Assembly: GCA_934045075.1 (NCBI GenBank)
Contig: OW203726.1
Coordinates: 25,101,693 to 25,165,692, forward strand
DNA: 64,000 bases
Direction: 5' to 3'
Source: Yponomeuta sedellus
Taxonomy: Eukaryota; Arthropoda; Insecta; Lepidoptera; Yponomeutidae
Shown piece by piece: positions 26,691-37,764 of this stretch (its first letter is position 1; the number at the start of each line of letters is the position of its first letter). The translations under genes were made by a program, and so were the position numbers. The notes below the pieces were generated by a model that was given only the letters and a program-made list of their open reading frames with translations, had not been told where the DNA came from and made no database searches.

Positions 26691-26975
26691 GAAAACCGGC
26701 CAAGTACGTGTCAGGCCACATTCAGCGTAAAGTTCCGTAAAAGAAGGAGTTTTTACCTGCTAAACAGTTTTTGAAGGAGTTTTTAACTACTTCGTCAAAG
26801 TATGTTTTATTAAATCTGTTCGAAATTTTCCTTTTATAAATATAATTGGTCGCCTGATACTCGTATATTTGTAAAGTCAACTTAGCCGTTATAATTATGC
26901 TTTTAAATGTATATGTGCTACTGCCGTGCATTTTTTCCAGTTTCTGCAGTCAACCGTTAGCCGCGAGAAGATTTA
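26691..26975 (+). repeat. Mariner/MITE-like lepidopteran repeat fragment
   Basis: Begins GAAAACCGGCCAAGTACGTG and continues CAGGCCACATTCAGCGTAAA and GTTCCGTAAA, a start common to a widespread lepidopteran element. The far end is not seen, so it is partial. Confidence 0.45.
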
Positions 26976-27059
26976 CGGTTTAAAGCTTAATCGAGCTTGG
27001 GTATTATGAAATTTTCTTTGGTTTTGGACTTAACTTCAAGGCTCAGTTTAACGTGGGCA

Positions 27060-27220
27060 CCATAATGGGCGGCTTGATAACTTGTCATTAAGGCTCGCCA
27101 CTGTCTTACAATCCCCCACCAACCCGGACTTGGCCCCGTGGTGGAGTACGGCCTAACCTTCCTGCGATGCAGGAAGAGACCCGTGACCAGCATTGGGGAC
27201 ATACACGGGTTGATATCAAA
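27060..27220 (+). repeat. 5S-derived SINE, 5'-truncated copy
   Basis: Contains TGGGCGGCTTGATAACTTGT, CCACTGTCTTACAATCCCCC, ACCAACCCGGACTTGGCCCC and CTTCCTGCGATGCAGGAAGA, then a GGGGACATACACGGGTTGAT end. The 5S-like head is absent. Confidence 0.8.
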
Positions 27221-27346
27221 TTGCAATTGCCTGGTTAATGGTAAATAATGGTAAAAAATAATGTATTTCACAAACAGACTTAAATAAAGGAATTGTTTGC
27301 CTACTCACAATATGTTTAAACGATCAATCTAACGATTTTCTGCCGT

Positions 27347-27602
27347 ATTATACTATTTTTATTTTTAATGCACTAACCCGTGCTAAGGAACAAATTTAAA
27401 GGGGCTGTAAGTAATGCAATTTGCTTAAGTCAGATGTCGCTGCCTGTACGTAATACAGAGAATAGTGTAAAGAGGTTCGAAATTTCACTGATGCCGTGAC
27501 TCGCCCATTGCCTCAATTGTTAGAGCGCTGGCACGGATAGCCAGAGGTTGCGGGTTCGAATCCCGGCATGGGTGAAATTTTTAGCCTCTAAATAGGTTTT
27601 TA
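27347..27602 (+). repeat. F1 SINE copy 1, twin-primed form with 13-bp TSD
   Basis: GATTTTCTGCCGT flanks it at 27334-27346 and 27603-27615. The outer left part is the F1 tail in antisense (ACTATTTTTATTTTTAATGC...GCTAAGGAACAAATTTAAA). It joins abruptly to GGGGCTGTAAGTAATGCAAT, the 5' core, followed by the tRNA-like domain with B box GGTTCGAATCC, and ends at TAAATAGGTTTTTA. The two parts are in opposite orientation inside one insertion. Strand is given for the tRNA-like part. Confidence 0.9.
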
Positions 27603-27619
27603 GATTTTCTGCCGTTTTG

Positions 27620-29560
27620 TCAGCGTAATTAATTTGTATAGGTGCCAAATTTCAGCTTACTAGTAGTTTTCATCTGTCCGTCTGTCTAAACAGAAGTATA
27701 TGGCGAAACCATAAGGGAATTATTAACTGTGGAAACCTAAAAACGCGATATTAAATCAAAGTTTACACTGGGATACATTTTGAGATCGTCAGCGCTACTG
27801 GTTGCTTAATATTCTTGTTTGACTTAACTGACTCGGAGTTGATACCAAACTTAATTAGAAATCATAGTTGTAATTCGTTTTTTTGTTGTGCAGAGTTGTA
27901 AAGTTATAAAAAAGCTGGTATTTTATAAAACGCAGATTATCTAGGTCTATAAGCTGACGAACTTAAATTTTGTTTAATCTTGATGGAAAGAACGGTCTTG
28001 CACTCACTATTATTTCGAATATTCAATAAAAAACGCCATCGATTCCTTTCTATGTTTTCAATAATATATTGTGTTTGAAACATCTAACTTATAATATGGC
28101 CACGTACATTTAATAGCATTTTCTTCGTCTCACTTGTATCAGATGAAGCGTGGAGCAGACAGATAGCGTTACCAACGACACGGTAGATAAATTATCACTT
28201 GTATCGGTACACTGATGCTCTCATTGCGCTCCGGCGCTTTCTTGGTAGCGTGGAAATTAGAAATGCGTGCTTATGAAGACATTAGATTATATTAGCGCCA
28301 CATTGTATTAGGAATCATACTATATCAATTATTATCTTTAGAAACTTTAGTTGTTCTGAAACTGCTGTCTATGTCCCACTTTTTTATACTTACAATTCTA
28401 ACAAGTTTTTACTTTTGATAGACAATAAGGATACTCAACGGTTTTGATATTTGCTTCTGTTATAGTTTTCAATAAATCTTTCAATCCCAGTTTGCACGGG
28501 TCATTTATTCTCATGATTTATACTTTTTACACCACTAAAACCCATTTTCTTCATGATCCTTTGAATTATCTTTACGGAAGTCTCGTATATTAAGGATGAT
28601 ACCGACTCGAGAATGTTATTTAGAGAGTAAAGTAAAGTCATCAGTAATCTGCAGGGTATAGTGAACGGGCCTCTTTACAATATTCAGGCTGTTGCCATCA
28701 CTGCGCTGGTTGCAGCACCGGCCTATGCAACAGCAGCCGCGGGTTCGGTGCCGCGTGGCTGAGCACACTTTTTGCGCGCGGCGCAACGCACATTGCGTTT
28801 CTGCTGCAATATTCAGCACTTCAGTTCTGGCGAGGTGTGACTGTGGGCGGGGCCTCATGTTTACTCATTTTATTCTTAAGGAAAACTTATGCTAATCTTA
28901 TGAAAATACACAAGCTAGTTATAAGTTTTCACCGATGTAGACTAATTTAATGAAGTATTCGTATTCGAATTCACAGGTTTAAAAATAATTAAAAATGTTT
29001 ATTTTGCATAACCGTTTTTAAAGAGTATATCACTTAAGATAGTGTTACTTTAATAAGTCTAAGTTGAGTTTATTACCAACAATTAAAATTAATCCACGCA
29101 TGCAACACATAATTATGTATTTCTCCTCTAATATCCAAATTGAGGATGCGAAATCGCACTATGTCGCTGAGGGCGGACGCGTACACGGATATTTAACTGA
29201 GTTAAGAGATATGGACAATCAATATTACCATTAGCGATCTTTAGCAGAAAGAGCAGTATAACCGAGACTGCTATTCAAAGGCGAAGTCTACCCTAGGTCT
29301 TACAAAAGCTCATAATTATAGTCTTTATGGCTCACAGTTTTGGGTTCTACAACGAGATCCTCCAAGATACGTGTATAAGACTTGTTATGACCGCGGCTTT
29401 GCCCGCTTATTTTTAGATAAGAAGAAAGTAAAGTCTCATAAGAAGTAATACTTAGTATATGTCGACAACTCCTGGGTACTTTTAGAGTTTGTTTGACAGT
29501 GCCTTCTGCACGTTATCTATTATTTTCTATATTGGATAATATTTTTATGATATTGTCCAT
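27620..29560. other. Gene-free region
   Basis: AT-rich, with a GC-enriched patch at about 28690-28860. No feature beyond base composition is recognised. Confidence 0.4.
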
Positions 29561-29567
29561 TTTGAAA

Positions 29568-29775
29568 AACTTATTTAGAGGCTCAATTTCTCTCTCTCGC
29601 TCTCTTTCCAACTGAGCTAATGGGTGACTCACTGGCATCAGTGCTCAGTTGGAAAGAGCGCTTGCACGGATAGCCAGAGGTCGCGGGTTCAAATCTCAGC
29701 ATGGGTGGAATTTTCAGCCTCTAAATAGGTTTTTTAAAATTGTCCTTAGTACCGGTTAGTGCATTAAAAATCACA
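29568..29775 (+). repeat. F1 SINE copy 2, inverted form
   Basis: The left part reads antisense (AAAAACTTATTTAGAGGCTC, then a CT-rich patch and the antisense A-box region). It then turns at about 29642 into sense CTCAGTTGGAAAGAGCGC, through the tRNA-like B box and the complete tail to about 29775. CTTTCCAACTGAGC and GCTCAGTTGGAAAG form the palindrome centre. Flanks TCCATTTTG and GTCATTTTG suggest an imperfect target duplication. Confidence 0.8.
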
Positions 29776-29999
29776 TAATTGGTCATTTTGTTGTAAAATT
29801 ATTTTTTATTTCTATTCGACCATTGCTAGCTCAAGCCTTCTGCAAGGCACACCACGTCTTGCATCCTCATCTAGCCACTCACAGCAATCTTCCTCAGGTC
29901 GTTACCACGATTACCGTAGGCCGCTAGGAGAGAACTGGCGAGTGCCCAACATCAACAGACTCCAGAATTAAACGCATTCGTATTGGGAATATTGTGTTT

Positions 30000-30135
30000 G
30001 CACACAGTATCCGGGCCGCTATACATAAACGGTTGCGGGTCAGAAATGGATCAGATTGGCACAGGACCGCGAGGAATGGCGCAGTAAAAATGAGGCCTAT
30101 GCCCAGCAGTGGGTTGATGTGGGCTGATTACAGAT
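30000..30135 (+). repeat. RTE-type LINE 3' end
   Basis: GAGGCCTATGCCCAGCAGTG encodes the EAYAQQW motif found at the C-terminus of lepidopteran RTE proteins. It is preceded by a degenerate stretch with a W-H-R-T-A-R-like segment and followed by an ATACATACATA-type simple tail. Confidence 0.65.
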
Positions 30136-30274
30136 ACATACATAGATATACATAAACAATTACAATCAAGTTTTACATAATTTCACGTGTCACTTATGGA
30201 ATCTAATATAATTAGTTACTTGGACCTAATACTTCTGCACTTAGCCCCACAGTTGGGCCGTTATACGTAGCAAG

Positions 30275-30395
30275 AACTGAGGTATGTCATGAGGGTTTTC
30301 TCACGATGTTTTTCTTTATGGTTAGCTAGTGGTATTGCTATTATAACTTCACAAATGTACATAACTTAGAAATGAAAGTCATTAGTACTGGCATT
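30275..30395 (-). repeat. SINE family C internal fragment
   Basis: On the minus strand it contains a GTACATTTGTGAAGTTATA segment, AGCAATACCACTAGCTAACC and AAACATCGTGAGAAAACCCT, matching the middle of the family C copy at 46437-46812. Confidence 0.6.
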
Positions 30396-30462
30396 CTGAG
30401 AGTTTGGCATTTTACACCTCGCTTCTTCTTCTTCTTATTTTCGTGTCAGCGATTCGACCAGT

Positions 30463-31450
30463 CTATATTTTTCCTGCCCAGTAGTTGGCTACTGCAATTG
30501 CAGCAGCGTTGGCCTCTGTTAGGTCCTCCAGAGTGCAGGTGTGAGGGCACAATGGGCATTGGAGCAGGTGCACCATGGATTGCGATGAGGCTCCACAATC
30601 ACATATCTCCTCCGTTGGTGCAATATAACCCCACCTGCTTAGGTTTTGTCTGCAGCGACCTACTTGGGTCCGGAGTCGGTTGAGTCCCTGCCACGTAGGC
30701 CATTGCAGATCGGAACCCGTTGGGAGCCTCTCTTGGGGGTTTACAAAGCCTGTGGGTACGGGATGTTTTAATTTCCACCGCACCACCCTTTCCTCAGCTG
30801 GGCATCTTTCTAAGGCCTGTGTGCTGCGCAGAAAACTTTTCCGATTTTTAGCCTAGCTGGCGGCAGGTCGTACTCATAAAGAGGATGTCGGTCACGAATT
30901 GTTGCTTTGTTTTCTCGATGCTGGAAGCCACATCTCTTCTAACTTCGGGCGGAGCGATGCCAGCCAGCGGGTAAAGCAAGCTAAGAGGTGTAGGTTTCAG
31001 ACATCCTGTCAGAACGATACATGCGGCATGTATCGTTCAAGGCTGTGTCGACGTGTTTTGCGTGAACGAATCGGTGCCACACTGGGCACGCAAATTCACC
31101 GACCGAAAAACATAAGGCGGTGCCTGTTGTCCGGAGCACATGTGGCGCAGCCCCACATTTCGTGGTGGTTAGACGCCGGAGCAGGTTATTCCTTGAGGAA
31201 ACTTTTTGCTTAGTTTTGAGGCAGTGTGATTTGTAGGTCAGAGATCGGTCGAGCGTAATTCCCAGGTATTTAGGGCACGGACAGTGCTCGATTCTGACCT
31301 CCTGCCATGATATATTAAGCGTCCGGTTGGCTTGTGCATTACGGAGGTGGAAAGCACAAGTTTGCGTTTTCGCAGGGTTTGGCCTTAGCCCGTTATCCAC
31401 GTAGTACTGGCCTAAGATATTAAGGGCCTCTGTGAGGTTTTCTTCACCTC
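30463..31450 (-). mobile_element. Decayed jockey-type LINE reverse transcriptase, C-terminal part
   Basis: Minus-strand frames give LRPNPAKTQTCAFHLRNAQA then YLGITLDRSLTYKSHC, KVSSRNNLLRRLT and FACPVW (thumb/connection region of jockey-like reverse transcriptases). After a frame change, TGCLKPTPLSLLYPLAGIAP and PEVRRDV follow. After an in-frame stop and another frame change, GYIAPTEEICDCGASSQSMV and HLLQCPLC give the terminal Cys/His motif. The order matches the family, so this is one broken copy. The catalytic half is missing. One frame break is a short palindromic insertion at 31012-31038. Confidence 0.85.
31012..31038. repeat. Perfect 13-bp palindrome breaking the LINE frame
   Basis: GAACGATACATGC and GCATGTATCGTTC are exact reverse complements around one G. 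Removing seven bases (ATGTATC on the minus strand) restores a frame that runs from ALNDTCR into TGCLKPT, so the insertion looks copied from the adjacent arm. Confidence 0.75.
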
Positions 31451-31468
31451 GCTACCACCGCTTCTTAG

Positions 31469-31530
31469 AATCTAATATTAAAAAAAATCGTTTTACAATG
31501 TTTCTTATCGAACTCCTCCGAAACGGCTTC
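31469..31530 (+). repeat. Helitron-like fragment
   Basis: Contains a CTAATATTAAAAAAAATCG start and CGAACTCCTCCGAAACGGCT, resembling the 5' part of widespread lepidopteran Helitron-type repeats. Short and decayed; a related piece is at 40279-40395. Confidence 0.4.
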
Positions 31531-31816
31531 ACGAAACGGTTTTAATTAATTTTAGTCAGGTAGGACTGAAAATATACGAAGTCGTCAGCTAAATAATATT
31601 GCAGCGTTTGCCGAGTCAGTATATAAAAAACCGCCTCGACCACCTTCAAGTCTTGTCAATCCATCATTATTGTCACCGCCTCACAGTCCACCTCCACTAA
31701 CAGAAGTATCCATCAAGCTCCGAGACTAGTTTAATTCCCGGTCGTGCAACGCGCTGCCTTTTGTAGAGATCCCAATATTGCGGATAACATCGGCTGTGAT
31801 GGCGCTCTCGATCACC

Positions 31817-31826
31817 GCGCATGCGC
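31817..31826. promoter_or_regulatory. NRF-1/Ewg-type palindrome site 1
   Basis: Exact GCGCATGCGC, the core of the NRF-1 (insect Erect wing) consensus, inside a GC-rich patch. Its flanks differ from those of the other six sites. Confidence 0.5.
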
Positions 31827-32062
31827 GCCCGCTGCGCTAATTCACAACATATTGCCGCATCAATAACAGTTCCGATGCCGGTTGGGCGCACACGATCTGG
31901 ACTGCGATTAATGGGGAGATTTTCGATCTTGAGCGTTCAAATGTCTCGTGATTCATCAGTGGCTTTTTTTTTCAATTTTACCCTAGTGCAAAAGCAAAGG
32001 AAAGTTATCACAATTGTAACTCGTTTAAATTGTTGTATGAACACGTTGAAATTCATGAAGTT

Positions 32063-32272
32063 TTAAAAAAACCTATTGAGAGGCTATAAATTCCACTTAT
32101 GCCGGGATTTGAATCCGCGACCTCTGGCTATCCGTACCAGCGCTCTTCCTACTGAACTAATGGGCGACTCACCGGCATCAGTGAAATTTCGAACCTCTTT
32201 ACAATACTCTCTGTATTACATACAGGCAGCGACAATTGTCCTTAGCACGGGTTAGTGCATTAAAAATAATAT
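32063..32272 (-). repeat. F1 SINE copy 3, twin-primed form with 13-bp TSD
   Basis: AATTCATGAAGTT flanks it at 32050-32062 and 32273-32285. From the left it is antisense: AAAAAAACCTATTGAGAGGC, the tRNA-like domain, and the core to GCAGCGAC. It then switches to sense tail AATTGTCCTTAGCACGGGTT and AGTGCATTAAAAATAAT. Strand is given for the tRNA-like part. Confidence 0.9.
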
Positions 32273-32289
32273 AATTCATGAAGTTGTTT

Positions 32290-33480
32290 TTATTTATTAA
32301 AAAATTTAGACAGAGAATTGTTTATAATCTTCCAAACTAGGTGTACCAAAACCTATATTTAAACAACAAATATGTTATTAAAAAATATATATATTTTTAA
32401 GTTTAGTATTATTATTAGTTAATCATAGCGAGAAATAAAATATTTACAAATCTTACTTTTATGTCTGTCATTTCATCCTTGTTTATGTTTAAAAGTAATA
32501 CCAGTCACATGGTACGGACTCGCTCCATACAAATCGGGCACAAGTTGTGACGTCACAAGTTGCTAGTAACGCCTTGTATTCCAGCTATATCGAAAAGCAA
32601 TGTAGTTTCTCTCCATCCTTATTAAAAAAATATATAAAATTTAATAGTCCAGTAAGATTTTTGCATTGACATTGACATTACTTCCCATACCCAGAAAACT
32701 TAAAACTACATCAAGCTGAACCTTGGGATAAATGCGCAGCAACTTAGTGCAATTCTCCTAATACGTTAGCAGTGTATGTCAGCGTAAGATGGCGTATTAC
32801 GGCGATTAGACTTCTACGTCGCAAATAGCCATCATAAAGTAAGCACTTACCGGCGCAGGCGCGGCGCGGCTGCTAAGACGGGTTAGAGCCTCCATTACTG
32901 TGATCCATTGGGCTGGACCCACACCGCGCTCGGCTACCGTTGACTGTCGCAGACTAGTAGCGCTGCCAACGATTTATCGCGTAAATGCGAAGTTGTTTAG
33001 CCATAGTGAGGACGTGCCCTTACAGTGACCGGCGGGAGCGCATTCCGCGGCGTCCGGCGATCGGCTACCGAATCGTCCTTCATCCTGTTACTGCCCAAAT
33101 TGTTACTGCACTTGCCACTCTAAAGTCGCCTCTATGAACAAGAGGCGTGTGGCTTAAAGACGCGCGGTAAGTCTCGGCGCTTGAGGCGTTCTAGCTCGCA
33201 GTACGCGTGAGTTAAATGCAGAGTTTATTTCATAAGAGTATAATTAGTGGGTGGAGTTCAATCAAACAGCCCCCTGCCCCGCAGCCGCGGTATCTCCGAC
33301 ATTATGCCTCGTACGGGATGTTTTACTCTTCGTTTCGCTGGAATGCGGTCCGAGCGGGATGTCGGCCGAGTGTGATGCTGCGCTACTGTATTCACTATCA
33401 TAACGACTTGCCCAAATCTGGTTAGTTTATTCCGTTTTATTATCCCAATAGCTGAAAGATTATTCATTGATTTTGTAGAC
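32290..33480. other. Gene-free region
   Basis: AT-rich to about 32840, then moderately GC-rich to 33430 with no repeat recognised; possibly regulatory DNA. Confidence 0.4.
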
Positions 33481-33484
33481 ACAG

Positions 33485-33570
33485 CTTAACTACATATTCA
33501 TACACTTCATATGCTTCTGTCCCAGAGGGGTAGGCAGTTACTAAGGTTGGCCACTTCCTGTCTTAATGAG
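33485..33570 (-). repeat. Dispersed repeat family D, copy 3
   Basis: The minus strand reads AACTGCCTACCCCTCTGGGA followed by a CATATG/TATG-rich tail, like family D. Confidence 0.5.
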
Positions 33571-34079
33571 AAACCTCTTTTTATAACTGAACACAGATGT
33601 TTTGCAAACAGAACGTAATCAAATCAATTATTACTAAGAACGTTAATTCTTTACTTTGAATTTCGTAGAAGCAACACATCGTCTCTTAGAGAGAGTAAAT
33701 ATAATAATATGCTCATTAAAATAACTATAAATTAGCGATTATCCATTATTAAATTAATAACCGCGTGTGAGTCATATAAAATTACCTAAAAATAGCAAGC
33801 CAATGAGAACTATATCTACCCACAATTTGGATAACGTTAGAACAACTCAATCTCATGATCATAGATAACTTAAACTTTCTTTACTTGAACCAATAAATAG
33901 GGTAAAGATATAACTGATTTATTTGCCTAAAATTAGACATAAGGATGTTTCTTTATCCCTGATCCCAAATCCCTGAAGATATAAGTATTAAGTTTGATTG
34001 AAACGCGGTTCAAAAAATGTGTAAAGTACACTTTGTGCGAAAAGGGCTACTATAATATTAAGGATTATTTAAATGAAAA

Positions 34080-34365
34080 TGATGTCTGGAATTAAAGCAT
34101 GTAATATGCATGAATTTTGTAAAAATTGTGTACACTCTATTAATTAAGGACTTTGAAAAGACTAAGTTTGGAGTTGCATGAATTTTGTAAAAATTGTGTA
34201 CACTCTATTAATTAAGGACTTTGAAAAGACTAAGTTTGGAGTTTTTTTGTCCATTTTTTTTCCATAATGATCTAGATTTTAAAATGGAAACCTATTTTGA
34301 CTTGTAACGTTCATTAAGCTGCAATATCTACGCTTCTTTGAATAAAACCTTTTAATTTTTTTCAT
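34080..34365 (+). repeat. Dispersed repeat with an internal 68-bp tandem duplication
   Basis: Units 34108-34175 and 34176-34243 look identical. The surrounding element (TGTCTGGAATTAAAGCA start, TTTGAATAAAACCTTT end) is matched by 42708-42895, which has only one unit. The class is unknown; the AATAAA-like end suggests a retroposed transcript. Confidence 0.65.
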
Positions 34366-34844
34366 TTAAAATACGTCCTATACATTTTTCGCCCAATAGA
34401 CATATTTTTAATGCATTTCGATAATCTCCAAGGTCACCTATTGAAGGTCCTTATCGCCGGATATTAAAGACAATGTTCATTCCCGGCGTGTAGACATATA
34501 GCACTAATGCCGCTGTATTATACGAATTACGTCGGCGCGCGCTTGTCGCGGCAAATTGCGGCTCCCGCGCTACACGCTCCCGGCTGATGGCCGCTCAGCT
34601 AATCGCCGGCTAGGGCGCCGGTGGGCCCGGCCCTAAGTGGTTAGACGCAATCGCCGATACAAGTCGCCTGCTGGCCGCTGATCAGGTGTATCTTTCTAAA
34701 ATCTTATTATCGGTAGATTTTTCTCGGGCTCCGATTTTAGGAGCGATAATGGCCATGATTAAATCCTTTAATATAGTCGGAAGCTTAACCCACGTTTTTG
34801 CAAAGGGAATGTCCAATTAGGTTTAAAATTTTGTTTGGTTATAC
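34366..34844. other. Gene-free stretch with a GC-rich island
   Basis: About 34530-34690 is GC-rich, with GCCGGC and GGCCGC words, and is not part of a recognised repeat. It is a candidate enhancer-like element. Confidence 0.35.
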
Positions 34845-35187
34845 GTTATCAAGCCTTGTATGTCCCCACTGCTGGGGCACGGGTCTTTTCCTGCATCGCA
34901 GGAAGGTTAGGCCATACTCCACCACGGGCGCCAAGTCCAGGTTGGTGGAGGATTGTAAGACAGTGGCGGGCCTTACTGTCAGCAGTTATCAAGCCGCCCA
35001 TAAGGCCTCTGACATGGCTTAACGACAGCCATTGCGTGACAGCCGGCACCAACGGCTTAACGTGCCTTGCGAAGCACGGAAGCGCTTGGAAAAATGCCAC
35101 TAGCGGTAGTCACGGGATGGTCACCCATCCTGCACCTGACCGCGCCTGTTGTTGCCTAACTCAAGTGATTGATTCCAATTCGCTTCG
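34845..35187 (-). repeat. 5S-derived SINE, nearly full copy
   Basis: The minus strand has an AACAACAGGCGCGGTCAGGT and GATGGGTGACCATCCCGTGA head (5S rRNA box C region), then GCACGTTAAGCCGTTGGTGC, TGGGCGGCTTGATAACTGCT, TTGGCGCCCGTGGTGGAGTA and GCCCCAGCAGTGGGGACATA. The extreme 5' end is altered. Confidence 0.85.
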
Positions 35188-35492
35188 TTTGGTAATACTT
35201 GACATTTTATTTTTGAAGATCTTGGTAACAACACAACTAAAGAGACGTGTACCCAATTTCACTGTCGAGACTGAACTCCGTTCAGAATAAATATTTGTTA
35301 GGTCAAGTTTTCTATTGAGGTGAAGCTTTGAATACAGCTTTTACCCCACAGCCTAACCGTGACTTAAAATTGTGAAATTGGACCTGAGTATTTATAGTAG
35401 AGCTAAATGTGCAACAATGGTCGGCAGTCGCTGATCCCGCCGTGTCAAGCATCGCCATTGTGGTGGCGCGCGCATTCCTCCTGCAGCGTCGT

Positions 35493-35502
35493 GCGCATGC
35501 GC
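35493..35502. promoter_or_regulatory. NRF-1/Ewg-type palindrome site 2
   Basis: Exact GCGCATGCGC in a GC-rich patch at about 35430-35580. Overlapping open frames on both strands here are by-products of composition. Confidence 0.5.
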
Positions 35503-35996
35503 GGACCCGCGTGGCATACCTCCGCCACCGGTGTTACCGGAGCTGCTGCCGACTGCGGTACACTCCACAGTACATCGATGACGTAAGCACTCAGCTCAGT
35601 TACATTACAGTTCACTTTAGGCAACAATATAAAAATAGAGCTGGTGTTGACTGGGCAGGAGGTTTGAGCGCGGTCACCTATAGCTGCCGTTTACAGAGAG
35701 TATCGTGGACGAGAAAAGGAACTGGGGTATATGTGACGGCTCAGATTTTATGATTACACTTCACCTCATAAATATTCGCGATTATACCCGTTTATTATAT
35801 CTGTATGTCAACAGTAATGGATATTATTACATAATCGCATGATTTCGCCATACTTTTGTCATTGTAACTTTTATTTATGTATGATTAATTAGGTCTAGTG
35901 CTCGTGTTAACCTTAGAAAATTTTATTTATGTATTTTGTTTCTTGTGTGCTCTGATCTTATCTTATAAGTTTCATCTATTATTTATATAATAGTTT

Positions 35997-36204
35997 AAAA
36001 ACTTATTCAGAGGCTAAAAATTTCACCCATGCCGGGATTCGAACCCGCAACCTCTGGCTATCCGTACCAGGTACGGATACGGATACGGATAGCCAGAGGT
36101 TGCGGGTTCGAATCCCGGCATGGGTGAAATTTTTAGCCTCTAAATAGGTTTTTAAATTTGTTCCTTAGCACGGGTTAGTGCATTAAAAATAAAAATAGTG
36201 TAAC
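35997..36204. repeat. F1 SINE copy 4, near-perfect palindrome with 12-bp TSD
   Basis: ATATAATAGTTT flanks it at 35985-35996 and 36205-36216. Arms of about 75 bp (35997-36068 and about 36079-36155) each carry the 3' half of the tRNA-like domain with B box GGTTCGAATCC, in opposite directions, around a GGTACGGATACGGATA centre. The right arm continues into the full sense tail. Confidence 0.92.
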
Positions 36205-36397
36205 ATATAATAGTTTGTTAGTTTATGGGTACTACTAATGTGTTTTACATTATTTTGTATCACTGCCCCTTTTCGAAAATGGAATCTGATCACTTCTGCT
36301 CGGCCTTGCCTAGTAAAGTGTTCAGGCACTGTATTTTAAAACATACATTGAGAAGTTATAAGAGATACCAACTAGGAACGAAAACCTTTAAATAGAT

Positions 36398-36480
36398 GGA
36401 GAACACTTTATTGTTTATTAAAAATGGAAATCGAACAGATATTTCTTAACCTAAGAGTACAGACGGCCTTTAAAATATTA
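36398..36480 (+). repeat. Unclassified dispersed repeat E
   Basis: GATGGAGAACACTTTATTG, an AAAAATGGAAA stretch and GAGTACAGACGG match the sequence split around the SINE at 37765-38040. Identity unknown. Confidence 0.5.
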
Positions 36481-36784
36481 TAAGGCTACACCTAAGTAGC
36501 TTACTTCCTGTACATCCCAGGACACAGGCATTTTTTTGGATTTACTTATTCTGTATACCAAACGCGCACCAGTCATTTATTTCACCTCATAAAAAGATAA
36601 AACCTCTTGTAATCCGCAGCGCAGGGAGCCCACCAGGTCGCAGAGGCAGATTTCTCGCAGCGGATGAAGAAGGACGAGAATAGAAAGAAGTGGATAAGTA
36701 AAGTACGGGCTGACTAATTGTGGTGCGTCCTGATAGTGTCCTTCTAAAAATTACAACCTCAAAGACTTCTCTTTAACTACCCGA

Positions 36785-36920
36785 ATAACCTTTCTGGCAA
36801 CCTGTCCCGAGTCCCGTCTGGTGACGCTGCTCGTCGGCGATTTGCTGTGGAAATTGATAGAAATTATAAAGATGATCGTCGACGGCCTCCGGCAATTACA
36901 GCCGCGGCCAGCATCTGCTG
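36785..36920. other. GC-enriched island without repeat homology
   Basis: Moderately GC-rich non-coding DNA with CGTCGGCGATTTG and CCGCGGCCAGCATC words in AT-rich surroundings; a candidate regulatory element only. Confidence 0.25.
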
Positions 36921-37764
36921 TTCACCTAAACATGCCTTATTATTGGGAACGAAACCCCTAAACGTGCCTCTTTTGCAGCTTGTTGGATGGATGGACTTGA
37001 AAATTTGATCGAAATATTATTTATTTGCTACATAAGTGAAGCTTCAAAGTAATGAAATTGAAAATTAAAATGAAAAATGTTTATTGAGCAGAATAAACAT
37101 AACTCTGTTTAAAGTAACTCTGAACCAGAAACTAAATTAAATTGTATAAGTAAGTTGTTTTAAGTAAAGTAAGGTGTAGTCATGTTCTATGAAGGCACTA
37201 TGTTGCAATATTATCAGTTTTTCACCACCGCAGTTATCTACATCTTATCCATGCTCAGTGTGATTCCAAATTTATTTTCTTCAGTTCTTCTTTTTTGTAA
37301 GTAAAGGAAAAACATCCGCCGTTTCCTCGACCAACTGAAAAACTTATTTACATTCGCAGATTTTGGAAATGTCTGTCGTGTTATTTCGTCTAGAGGCTTA
37401 TGAACCGAGTCTGGGTGGCTGCAGGTCGGGCCTACCGCCCGCGGCACCGGCCATCGCGAAACGGTGATTACGTTATTAAAAAAATAATATTTCTTCTTTG
37501 TTTTACGTCGCGGCCGGCGGCGGCGCTTTTTATTATTTATGGTCTTAATTAGCGGTTGACTACAACGTACGGCATCGGCAGTGCGTTTACAAGTATTCAT
37601 TTGCGACGCAACATACAATGTGCCAGCGCACTACTCGGGTTGCCGCCCGCTGAGGATAAACTCGCATTCGCAGAATCTGCTCAGCAGCATAATATCCCAG
37701 TGTAACTGAGCCTCTTGTGACACAGAAAGCTTATGAAAGGCATAGTTTTTGTTCGGTAAATAGA

